NCBI RefSeq assembly: GCF_035083965.1
Contig: NC_089723.1
Coordinates: 34,351,193 to 34,415,192 of the forward strand
Direction: 5' to 3'
Length of the DNA: 64,000 nucleotides
Source: Branchiostoma lanceolatum
Taxonomy: Eukaryota > Chordata > Leptocardii > Amphioxiformes > Branchiostomatidae
This document shows, piece after piece, positions 10,410 through 21,500 of the stretch. A program made the position numbers and the translations under genes. Position 1 is the first letter of the stretch. Every line of letters starts with the position of its first letter. The notes beneath the pieces were generated by a model. It did not search any database, was not told where the DNA came from, and saw only the letters and a program-made list of their open reading frames with translations.

Positions 10410-13400
10410 ATGGCTGCTTCTGTGATTCTTGTAGTCTGCTGTCTGTCTCTTCACAGTGTGTTCGGCGTCCAGACGGTTGGTAAGTCATTGTTTTTTTTTC
10501 TTTCTTGAGAGTAAAAGAGAAGTTTTTTTTTTCTTTCTTGAGAGTAAAAGAGAAGCCTATGTTCGTTTTTGGTTTGGATCTGATTAAGAGAGTGAGGTAG
10601 ATGAAAGGACGGCATCCGGCACCGTGCTTTTTTTTTCTGCATAGAACTTAAACATATTTCTTTCCATTGCGAAAAAACAAGACAAGAAATTAAGAAAAAA
10701 ACTGGAAAGGCTACATTTTCGCGGAAATGCAGGATATTTCCCTCCCATAGGAAGCACGAAACGCCGCTGTTGTTTATTCAAGCTATTCATATGTCCGATA
10801 TGAAGTCCCTACCATTAGCCAGAAAAATAGGAAGTTGCTACATAAATTATGTAAATGAGGTCCTCATTAGCATAACACGCATTCCTCTGTATTCACTTTT
10901 CCTAAAGCTACCTACACCTCCAATGTAACATCCATCGCATTTAGAAATATGAAATTTCTGCATAGCTTATGCAAATGAAGTCCGCATTAGCATAACACAC
11001 ATTCCGTTGTCATCCCCTTTCCTAAAGCTATCTACACCTCTAATATGACACCCGTAGCATTTACCATAATGGAAATACTATAAGTTTTTGCATTAATCGA
11101 GCTACCACCTACGTCTACTTGTTTTGTTTTTTTTTTGGCAAAAGAAGAAAGAAGAAGAACACACCAGCAAAAACAATGTACAGTGTATTTCCCCCATACC
11201 CTATACAGGGTATAGGGTGGGGAAGATAATGATAGGCTAGGCCTTAATACAGACAGATTTAAAATGTTATCTGTTGCGGAAACAAGATTTAGTAGTCTAC
11301 TAAGAGCTTCAACTTGTACGTGCTGTTGAGTAGTTCAAACGCAGAAGGCTGGAAGACATGAATCAGGTTTTATTTTCACAGTCAGTTCACTTACATGTAA
11401 CTGTAATGTGGTGGTAAGTATTAATTATAAAAGTCATATCTGTATCTAAAGGAAAACAATACCGCAATGTTGCGAGTCCTACCAAGGAGTTTAAAGAGAG
11501 ACCTGTTCACATTTAAGATTTGTATAAATCACAGGAGCGATATTTGCTCGTAAATACAGGCACGTATCTGCTTTTCCCGTCATCTTGCAGCTCTCTTAAT
11601 CGAACCATGACAGCAAGGTAGGAAACCGAACACTGCTTGCTTGTCATGTGGGCGAAAGTTAAAGTTAAAGTGGATGTATTGTCTGTGGGAATAGATTTCT
11701 ATCAGAATGTTAGGCTCAAACAGACATCCTGCAGCGTTTGCTTGGGCAGAGTTGGACTGCTGCACTTGTCTGCTTCTTGCTGTGCATATCCAACACTGAT
11801 AACTATGTCTATGTTTTCTACTATACAGACATTGATGAATGTCAGATCATCCCAGACTTGTGCCAGAATGGCACCTGTATCAACACCGTGGGCAGCTATC
11901 GTTGTAAATGTCCGACTGGCTTCCAGTTCAGCTCAGACTTACTCATATGTGAAGGTAGGGACATGTTTATTTTGTATCTTATAGTCTATTTCATTGTTAG
12001 AATTTTACATACAAGTGAATATTTGGGAAGTGTCAGAATACTCTTGGGTCCTACAACTGTCTCTGTTATGATAGCTTCAAAATGACAACAATACCTGCAT
12101 AGATAACACTAATGATTGTTAATAAGAAAATAAGACTTTTGGTCTACTGAAGTGTACACCACCTGATCTGCTGTAAGACTAGATGAGATAAAGTAGATTC
12201 AGAAATATTCATAATGTCAAAATGAATTGTCTTAAGGTCAGAAGAACTATATTTACCTTTACCTGCCCTGTACAGACATGAGGAAGAGTTTCTGCTATGC
12301 TATGGTGGCAAAACTTCCCTGGCAAAATTATTCTCCCCATAGCCAGCGTAGCTACAGTTAGTCTGGTAGAGACTATACATTTAGTAAAAAAATTACTTTC
12401 CCTGTTCAGAGATGAGGGAGAGTTTCTGCTTTACCATGGTGAGGGAAGGACAGTGCCAGAACCCGACCAGCGTTAACCTGACGGAGAGGATTTGCTGCTG
12501 TTCGGTGGGGACCGGCTGGGGGGAACCCTGCGTAGCCTGCCCTGTGGAAAGGACTGGTAAATATCTTACCTAGATGTTAGTATTAGTAGATCAAGAGACG
12601 TTCAGAAAAAAAGGATCTGGGATTGATTTACCTATGACACAGTATATCAATAAAAGCATATCCTGTACTTGTCCTAACATAAATATGAATTATCAGACTC
12701 TCTATATGACAAACAATCTCTACGTGCCAACTGACTGAGCTAAAGAGACATCGCTATTTCATCTCCATTTTTAAAGATACCTAAAGTTTAAATCTCACTA
12801 CACGGTACCATTTTATTGGTCACTTTTTGTTCATTTTCTTAACAAATTAGTTCCTTTTTGTGTAATTTATGTGTTATATTTATGTGCCAACTATCTATAG
12901 TCAGCCATGAGCATGGCAAAATGCGATCGTCTGCATGGCCTTGCATGAAGCGCCCCCTGGCGAGGTGCCACTTGTCTGCAGCTCGGACGAAAAGGAAGGG
13001 TGGACAGAATGGAGGACATCTAATACCAGGCACAATGCCAGCAACTGCATGGCGGTTGCGTGGCAAAAATACAAAAGGCTGTAGCTGCCAGCTAAATTAG
13101 TACTGTAAGCCTCTTATCTGTATCCTGTACATGTCTTGGCAATTAACCAGAAACCTGTTTGCAGGATGTCGGTGTGGCTGTTTCTATTTTCAGATGCCTT
13201 CAGGGAATTATGTGGTTCAGATGAGAAGGGCATAGTGATGGGTCCTGAACCGGGACTTCCCATTGGTAAGTATTTGCCAAAGGGCTCATTTCCTACTTGC
13301 ATACTTGCGACATGGGATACAAGTTGGACAAGAGTGGTGCCAACTGTACAGGTTTGGTTTACATTTTTCTAGGATGTATGCTGTTGGAGAAGTGTATTAA

Positions 13401-16400
13401 ATGTCTCTTCACATCACTGTTTCATCGAATCAATTTAAGCTGATATTCGTTAATTTTGTTATTTCCTTTATGAGAGATGTAAAGCCCCTATCTGTTGGCG
13501 ACTAGAACTGGCGATGACTTTGGAAGTTTTCGACATTTTTTTTCTTGCGGTCACACTGACGCGTGACGCAGTTGCGAATGAAGCCCCGCTGAGCGGGCTA
13601 TTGGAAATCGCAGTGTTTTCACTGAATAAGAAATCAATGCAAAGTGACTAAAATGCATTAAAAAAATATTTGCAGTGATAAAGGGACGTTCACTTATAAT
13701 ACTTCTAGTGCAACATGAGTAACATATTACAAAATACTAGAGTTCCACGACCCAATACCTTAGCCAACTGAGCTTTTTTGAGTTGCATATAAATGTTTTC
13801 CATTTATTATGCAAATAAGGACCATACTTGCATGAATTAAGTCAGTTGATCATCTTGTATACCCAAACAACATAAGTTGTAAAGTATGAAAGTCTTATCT
13901 TAGCAAAGAAGGCTATTGTGGCATTTCCCTCATAAATTAGTTAAATGAGGCCCTCATGTACTTGATTTATGTTCGATAATGTTCACATCTACTTAGCTTC
14001 CAAATGCTGCAAGAACGAAATCCCCATCATTTACCATTATGCAGGTATAGTTTTTTTTCTATTAATTATGCAAATTAGGTATTCATTTGCAAAATTGATA
14101 TCTATCGATATTCCTCTCTTCCTCAGTTACATATGTCACATATTTGAGAGTCCTAAAATGGAATGCATCGGATTTAACTATCCTCATCAAGTATACAAAT
14201 TAGCTACTGATTTGCACAATTAGCATATGATCTTTTCAGCCATCTCTCAAGCTATCAACATACCAAATATCATGACGATCCGTCAACCCTTTCTTGTTAT
14301 TTCCTTTCAAAGTTTGAAACAAAATCGGCTCCTGAAGTTCCAAAAGCTTCTGGGGGTCCAAACCAACCAACTTACTCCCCCCCCCCCCCCCAAGAGCTAT
14401 ATACCACCCAAACATCATGACCATAGCATATTCAGAACACGGAAGTTCCGCAGTAGTATCCATAGCAAGACACTAGGGTGCCAAAATCTAATTTTGAGGT
14501 CTCAAGAAGAGCCACGCACGTACCAAGTATCATGACAATCCATCCAGGCATTCTCGAGTTGTTGTGTTCACACACAGACACACACACACACACACACACG
14601 AACGAAAACATTAACCTTCTCGGCGAAGGTAATAAGCATAACCTTAAAAGACTTTTACAATGCCAGAAATGACCAAAACAAACTGACACGAAGCATATAC
14701 AAGACTTCAATCTATTATGTGGTTTGTACTATGACTGTGTTTGTAGATTTATCAGAGCAAACAAACCTTGAAACTGACTTTAATATTACTTTTCACGGAA
14801 TACATGACGCCTAGACTTTGTAAACTTACAAATCCAATACTGTAGCATTTCAAATGTCAATGCCTGCACTTTTATACTGATACATAGATGCATGTATCTC
14901 TGTTTTTCTCTCATAATCATGTGAAAACATAATCATTTGAAGTATCCTACTATGCACGATTCCCCGCACCACACAGTCGGCCAAGGTTTTACAATTGTGC
15001 CTCCTAGCGGCAAAAGTCATTTACCGCAATGTATGACTAGATTTCTAGTGACGAACTTTATTCTGTGCTGGACGTCCAGTGACTGGATATGTTCTCACTG
15101 ATTTGGCTGTATCTACAGGGTGTTCGGATAACAACCAGCAATGTAAATATTGGGCCAGCATTGGTGAGTGTGCCGCCAACCCCGACTACATGCTAACGCA
15201 ATGCCAGCTGAGCTGCAACACATGTGATGGTGGCAATGGAGGCAACAACAAAGGTAGTAACTCACATTTTCAATATCCTATATCGTAATGTAAGGAAGAC
15301 GTGCTGTGATTTGGGCCCCCTATTAGCTTGCTCTTGAACTGAAGGGGCGGTGTTGTCAAAATCTTTCAAGGAGAATAACTAAAGAATGGAACGACGGATT
15401 GCCATCATATTTAGTATGCAGGCAGCTTAGACAGAGATTTACACGATAAAGTGCAAGTTATGCAAATTTGAACTTAACTGGTAAATGATTGGAGTGTTAA
15501 CATTGGGACCTGTGTTATTCAGTTTAAGGTGTACATGGCCAAGCATACATTATGCGAAAGTCATTTGCATAATCAAAATATTTCATGGAGATCTGAGGTC
15601 CCCGAACTCTTGTTGATATAGTTTAAACCTTTATTCCAAAGCTATTGAACGGGGTTAGTCTCCAGTCCTCTCCTTATAGAGTGACAGTTCTGTCTTTGTC
15701 TTTTCAGGGGTCTCTCCTTCGCGAGATTGGCAAGGGTTTGCCTGGCCTTGCGGCCTCCCTCGATCCAGCCCCTTGCGGAAGAGGTTCTGGGAACGTTTCC
15801 GTCCCAAAGCAACCACGGTCCCACCGACCACAACACCCCTGCTGACTACGACAGCGACCGAGACCACCACACCGTTACCAGCCCACGACAGTGCGGCGGT
15901 TGGTCTTTGTGACACCAAAGAGTTCAGTGACTCACTCTCGTGTAAGCTGGAGCGCGAATATCCAGACATTCAGGACGGTCTTCTCACCAAGTTCGGCGAA
16001 AAGTTGTTCCTGGAGCCCAATCGGCAGCCGGCGGGGGCGGACGGCGCGGGGAAGAAGTCGTGCGGCACGAGGAGAATTCCGACTTTACACGACAAGAAAG
16101 GGGAAACACTCGGCATTGATGTTGGACTTCCCGACGTAGAGTGTGAAAGATTGACGCCTACATTACTGAAGCCAGACTCTGGAGCTGAAAGAGAACAACA
16201 TAGCTGGGGCCCAGAACCCTTCTTCAACCCGTGCGGGTACTCCGCCAACATGGTGTCCCCGATCCACGCCGTGACAGTCAGCGGAGAGACGGTGGAACTC
16301 TGGGCGGGGACACAGAGAGGAGTTTTCCGGCAGCAGAAGTTCCGCGAGGTCAAGTGCACCAGTTCCACCCCCAACCACCAGGGCTGCGAGGGCAAGTGCG

Positions 16401-16510
16401 TGGAGGAGAACACGTGGCACAAGGCCATCGTGGTCAAGTCCGGGGACCCGCCCGAGGTGGGCTGGGACATGATCGTGGTCAAGGGTAGCTGTAGCTGTCA
16501 CGTGATCTAA
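10410..16510 (+). CDS. Gene 1: secreted cbEGF-TB-ShK-cystine-knot protein
   Basis: Six exons, all phase 1: 10410-10479 (signal peptide [19 protein letters not shown]), 11829-11954 (calcium-binding EGF starting DIDEC), 12410-12556 (fibrillin/LTBP-type TB domain, with CCCS and [10 protein letters not shown]), 13194-13265 (linker FRELC, as follows TB in fibrillins), 15119-15253 (ShK/ShKT, six Cys, [10 protein letters not shown]) and 15708-16510. Predicted length is 450 aa. The last exon encodes a basic stretch ([10 protein letters not shown]), a Thr/Pro-rich hinge, a pro-region with two Cys pairs, and a C-terminal cystine knot: C-x40-C-x9-C-x3-C-x30-C-S-C, which matches the neurotrophin pattern apart from a shortened third spacing. 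A secreted growth factor-like or matrix-tethered ligand is inferred; TB and cbEGF modules bind pro-growth factors in LTBPs. The C-terminus is ...SCSCHVI. A small extra exon could be missed in the long introns. Confidence 0.75.
10840..11110. repeat. Tandem AT-rich repeat (TTATGCAAATGAGGTCC type)
   Basis: Two or more tandem subunits containing TTATGTAAATGAGGTCCTC, ATTAGCATAACAC and ACATTCC in intron 1 of gene 1. The same repeat is at about 32790-33010 in block B and related sequence recurs at 13780-14240. It is probably debris of a dispersed family. Confidence 0.6.
12016..12345 (+). pseudogene. Vestigial EGF and TB exons
   Basis: About 60 bp after the functional EGF exon lies a second EGF-exon-like sequence (12016-12105) related to 21429-21521, with frame damage and lost cysteines. 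At 12276-12345, behind an intact acceptor, the start of a second TB exon is readable ([10 protein letters not shown]), but it then diverges and hits a stop. Both show that the gene once carried more modules. Block B has the same relics at 33858-33950 and 34134-34200. Confidence 0.6.
13780..14640. repeat. Dispersed repeat ending in CTTCTCGGCGAAGGTAATAA
   Basis: A non-coding repeat in the intron before the ShK exon. It contains repeated phrases such as ACCAAATATCATGACGATCC and ends in a (CA)n tract and CTTCTCGGCGAAGGTAATAA, a short hairpin. The same family occurs at 35640-36480 (block copy), 48980-49790 and partly 23340-23960. The class is unknown; it is probably a non-autonomous element. Confidence 0.65.
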
Positions 16511-16611
16511 CCAGGAAGCGATGGTGCATATTGGGGCTTCTAATACCGAATATAATTTCATCAGGTTGGTAGATAGAACATAGGATATAGGAAATTCTTT
16601 TTTTCACAACC

Positions 16612-16664
16612 AGTAACTCTCACCTGCTGACGTTTCGGTGTCTGTCAGACATTTTCCTCAGAGA
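16612..16664 (-). ncRNA. Hammerhead ribozyme-like motif, inverted copy
   Basis: On the minus strand, CTGAGGA (plus 16655-16661) and CGAAACGTC (plus 16629-16637) frame a weaker stem II. It is the inverted counterpart of the motif at 17420-17470, and together they bracket the GIY-YIG remnant. Confidence 0.6.
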
Positions 16665-17419
16665 CAGAAAAAAAAGAGTAAGAAGCAAGAGGAAAAGTCT
16701 AGAGGTATGGTGACTATACCATACATCAAAGGTGTCACAGAGCCTTTGGAAAGAGTGTTCAGAAAACACAACATTGCCACTGCAGTAAGACCCATAACAA
16801 CACTGAGGAGCCTGCTAACACCCTACAAGTTAGAGGGCCCAGCCAAAACAGAAAGTGTGTACAAGATTCCATGTAAGAGCTGTGAGGAAGTGTTCATTGA
16901 TTGATCTTTATTGACACAACAAAAGCACAGCGACTTTCGTAAGGTCTACTACATACATACATACAAAGTTTAACGAATAGGTGCATACAAATGAGTTTGA
17001 TTACACACAATCATATGGGATAGAGCAACATGTCAAAATATCACATGTCATAGGTGAAACAGGAAGGACCTTTGGGACAAGACTAGAGGAACACAAAAAG
17101 GAAGCTGACAACATCCATGCATGTAAAGTACACAAGATCCCAGAAAAGACATGCACAAAAAGAAGAGAAGAAGTCTGCAGGCACAGACCACATGGTTAGA
17201 CACAACTGCGTCATAGACTGGGAGGGGCCAAGGTAATACAGAGCTAGAGAGGACAATAGGCGTATCCGGTGGATCAAGGAAGACGTCTGGGTAAGGAAGC
17301 CGACACCAGTGATGAACCGGGACGGGGGGGATACAAGCTTAGCCACGTTTGGGACAGTGTTCTCACCGCAAAAGCGCCACCTACCTCGGCTACTTATAGC
17401 GGTGAGAAGCAGTACTCCA

Positions 17420-17470
17420 GTCAGAAGCTCTGAGGAAGGTGTCTGACAGGCACCGAAACGTCAGCAGGTG
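17420..17470 (+). ncRNA. Hammerhead ribozyme-like motif of the Penelope-like element
   Basis: CTGAGGA at 17430-17436 is followed by stem II (GGTGTC/GGCACC, loop TGACA), GAAAC at 17455-17459 and the GTC cleavage triplet. A short stem I (GCT/AGC) flanks the core. This order, CUGANGA - stem II - GAAA - minimal stem III - GUC, is that of type I hammerheads known in Penelope-like terminal repeats. Activity was not tested. Confidence 0.7.
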
Positions 17471-17725
17471 AGAATTACTGGTTGTGAAAAAAACTCCTAT
17501 ATCGGGTGTCCTGGTAGTTGTGTCCAAAGAGGTACCCTATGAAATGGCCAATACTCTGATGCAACGTTGACCAAAGAGGACGAAAGAGACTCGACAGTCA
17601 TAATACTAGTACTAGCAGGCTTGATTTGGATAGCGTATACGCATTACGTTCTGCCGACGTGCTGGTGAAACAAATGTACAGGAGGCAGAGTTGGCTTGCG
17701 AAGAGACCGAGGAGATACCTTAAAC

Positions 17726-17731
17726 AATAAA
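17726..17731 (+). promoter_or_regulatory. Candidate poly(A) signal of gene 1
   Basis: AATAAA lies in sequence homologous to the AATAAA just after the gene 6 stop codon (52264). In gene 1 it is ~1.2 kb past the stop because the Penelope-like remnant lies between. The block B equivalent is 39617-39622. Confidence 0.45.
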
Positions 17732-18597
17732 GCCACACAACAATGCGTCGCTATGGAGTACGGTGAGTTAATAGGAGTCTGATAAGACCCGGGTCGAGAA
17801 GGGCCTCGGTCTTAATTAACAGTGCCACATATTGTGCGGAAAGTGCGCCGTATTATAATTTGTAGAAAAAGTGTCACGGACTCGATGTCATGTGTATTAA
17901 ATGTATGTGGTGTAACTGCTAGCTTATGGTTTTCATTTATTGTCCTTCCATTGAAATTTTCTCTCATGTATGTAACCCCCGACCCGTCATTGTCAACAGG
18001 AGTCGAGAAAATACAATGACAAGAGAAAAACCATCTGACACTGTAATTGCAAAGTAGGCCATCTAGAAAAGCAGTAAAAATAAAGATGCTGAATCATGTG
18101 CCCTGTCTGAAACAATTTGAAACATGTGCTGTATAAACAGACTTATCCTGATTTATTTCCAGAACTTCTGTGTTTACTTGACTTGACTACATTACGTTCT
18201 GTGTACCAAGTCTAATATCACAGAGGATTGACGTTGTGCTGTACCTTTATCAAATGAAAGACGTATCAAAGTTAACTTTCACGGCTTTACGTGGTGTCCA
18301 AACTATACGTTTATAGCAGCTACCACTATCTTAGACCTTGAGTAAAATCCTGACAACTGCAAGACTTTGTTCCAGCCAGGGGAAGTTGTTCCCTGTTTTG
18401 TCAGGAAGTTACCTCATCTCACCTCACCTCACCTCACCTATCCCTTGACTTCTTAAATGTCAGGAAGTTAGCGCCATCAAAACATTGGCGCGTTGATTGA
18501 CGGTTCGCCAGATGGCGTGTTTGGCCTCTACATAAACGGCTGTGTCAGCACGCCGTCTGTTGTTCAGAACCATCACTTTGCTAGGCGCACGCTCAAC

Positions 18598-21500
18598 ATG
18601 GCTGCTTCTGTGATTCTTCTCGTCTGCTTTCTGTCTCTTCACAGTGTCCTCGACGTTGGTAAGTCATCGGTTGTATCATTTTGTTTCTTGGGAGTAAAAG
18701 AGACGTTTATTTGGACGTATGCCCGTGTTTGGATAAGACGTTTAAAGAGAGCGAAGTAGATGGAAAGACGGCACCGTGCCATCGAGTTCATTTTGCTTTC
18801 GCAATTTCAAGTATACTTGCGTTTAAACATTAAACAGCCGTCGTCAAATCATTTAGGTCTCTGTACAATTTTCAATTTTAGCTGATGCTGGTATTTGTGC
18901 ATGGAACTTACGTATTTCCTTCCATTACGAAATAACAATACTTGAAGTTAAGATGAAAAGTAGGCTTAATACAAACAGCTTTAAAACGCTGTCTGTTGTC
19001 CAAAACAAATTTAAGCAATCTACAAAGAGCAGGTGGTATCGCTCTGCTGACTTCAACTTCAACTTGTACGTGTTTATGTGAGTAGTTCAAATGCACATGG
19101 CTGACAGACATGAAGCAGGTTTTATTTTCACAATTAGTTAACTTAACTTACATGTGGTGGAAAATATTCATGATAAAAATCATGTTTGTATCGAAAGGAA
19201 AACAATACAACAATGTTGCGAGCACTACCAAGGTGGTTGAAGAGAGACCTTTTCACACTTAAAAGATATGTATAAATCATAGGCGCGATAGGAATGGAGA
19301 TAAATCTCACCGGAACAGCACAGTGCAGACTCTGGTTTGGCATTCCAAATGCAATCATGGGACACTTACTAGGCAGCTAGATTCAAATCTTAGAACTAGC
19401 ATTTAAATAATTTGTCCTTCTTAATGTGTAGCTCCGTCTTAGACAGCGTTATATTTGTAACTGTATTTAATGATGATACCATGGCAATATGTTGAGCTTG
19501 ATTGTTACAATTCTATTGATACCAAGACCAATGGCGGGGATAGTCTCCACTCCTCTGCTTGGAGACTGACAATTTCGTCCTTTGTTTTTGGTTAAAGGGG
19601 TTGCAGGGATCTCTCCTCAGCGAGACAGTGACCGCGGACTGGGGTTTCCCTGGCCTCGTGGCATCCCTCGGTCCAACCCCATGTGGAAGAGGTTCTGGAA
19701 CCATTTCTCGAGGGAAAAGATAGCTGCCCTCCGTGTTTCTATAGGTGAGGGAACAAGGCTTCTCCTCCTTTACATTTGGGCCTGCATGTGTAAGGAGCGA
19801 CACCTATAGCTGCAGTGCACAGTGAACCAGTCAGAACTGGACTGAAGAAGGTGACAGACGGTCACCGAAACGTCGGTTGAATAAAACCTTGTTACTTGGC
19901 TGTGTACAAAGAAATATTTTTATTCATTTACCTTCTGTGTGGTGTGTTCAGGACACGTTAGGTCCGGGCATAACTGTTTCGTCAAATCAATTTGAGCGGG
20001 CATTCGGTAATTTTATAATTTTCCTAATGAGAGATGTAAAGGCACACTTCTCCCGTGAGAACATTCACAATTTAGCTCTCTTTACTATGTGATTTGTAGG
20101 CATTCATTCTTGCTACCTTTTTTTGTTGTTGCAATCATTCCAATATAAAGATTCTGATATCCCTTGCCCATTGCTAGACCCCAGGAAAGGGCCTTGCTTC
20201 CTTTATGATTACTATGATTACGAGGAGCGAGGAAAGTACAGGTGTGCTCTGGGCTTGAAGTGGGACATGTCCCGGGCGGCCTGCTGCTGCAGACAGGGAC
20301 AAGCCTGGGGAGACCCGTGCAAGCCCTGCCCTACCGTCAACTCAAGTAAGTCCATAAATTCCCAAGGACTCTTAGAGGTAATGCGTTTAGAACAGCGTAG
20401 TTAGTCTGGTAGAGACCAGGCGCTTTCAAGGGTACCTTTCCAACAAGTCTGGTAAACTATGCTTCGGTGGATCAAAACTTGAAGACATCGACGCCTCAAG
20501 GAGAATGGTAAGAAATTATGACAATGTTTTATGTTGCCCTCATGTAACAAATATTTGCATGCGGGCTACCACTCCACTAGACAGCGATGGACGTTAAGTC
20601 AGATTGCATATTGTATGGCCGACAAGCTAAGAAATATATATATATAGTGTGGGATAACTGTAACTGTTCTCCAGAAGGTCTCCTTGTGTTTGTGCTCACC
20701 AGTCTTCAAGCGTACCAGATTAGATTGAAGATAAGGTGTAATAGGTTGCCATGTCCCTAAGCAAAGAACTGCTCTAGATCTATGGCGAATGTAATGAAAT
20801 GTTATAGACTGTGTCTCATGCACATGTATGTCATTGTGTTTCCTTTGCAGCTGAATACAATACACTGTGTCCTGGTGGCCCTGGCCCTCACTTTAAAACC
20901 AATGACCTCTCTTACGATGTGTCAGGTAAGGTTTTGAAAACTGCTTTTCATCATTTTTATCATCAACCTTGAACAGGTTGAAAATTTATTAGGATGAATT
21001 CAATATTCAATGTCTCATGGCTAATCTATATGCTGTTATCTATTGCTATAGCTGTTATTTCACAAATGTCGCCAGTGTGATCTGTATATCTTTAAATCTA
21101 CAGATTACGATCAGTGTATGTTGTCGGAGGGCGTGTGCCAGGGTGGCACGTGCGTCAACACGTTTTTCAGCTACACCTGTGACTGTCCACCTGGCTTCAC
21201 GTTGGACATATACTCCCGCACCTGCAATGGTTATGTCATGTCTTATTTCATTTTGATTAGTATACTATTAAGTCTCATACAGTTGTTCACTGTTACATTT
21301 TAGTTGATAGCTGTATATATACACTTTACGAGTATGGATGTTTTACAATACAAGATATTGAAGTGTGCAGATAATGATATGGTTGTCAGTGACCGTTTCT
21401 ATTTGATTGTTAGAATTTTACGAACAAGTGAATATTTGTGTGAAGTGACAGAATACTCTTGGACCTTACAACTGCCTCTGTTATGATGGCTTCAAGATAA

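Larger units (their letters stand above)
16584..17503 (+). mobile_element. Penelope-like element remnant (GIY-YIG region) between inverted ends
   Basis: Inserted in the 3' flank of gene 1. The termini are inverted (GATATAGG at 16584; its complement CCTATATC at 17503) and each continues into a hammerhead-like motif. Between them lie broken reading frames typical of the C-terminal endonuclease part of Penelope-like retroelements: VYKIPCKSCEEV, IGETGRTFGTRLEEHKKEA and, further on, NNRRIRWIKE and PVMNRDGG. The YIG site is split by a ~130-bp insertion (about 16900-17045) and stop codons break the frame. No reverse transcriptase region remains, so it is inactive. The same insertion is present in block B and therefore predates the duplication. 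Confidence 0.8.

Noticed and set aside
12858-13100. An 80-codon frame ending GCSCQLN, conserved in block B (34723-34965)
   Set aside because: No splice borders, no domain, the 5' parts differ between blocks, and the final CSC resembles the knot only by chance.
15119-15253. ShK exon as a toxin gene
   Set aside because: It is one phase-1 module inside a multi-domain secreted protein; ShKT modules are common in non-toxic metazoan proteins.
15970-16561. Long open frames on the minus strand and in other frames over the knot exons (also 30658-31198, 38043-38450, 51226-52276)
   Set aside because: They are shadows of a GC-rich coding exon; the plus-strand frame has the domain homology, splice sites and conservation.
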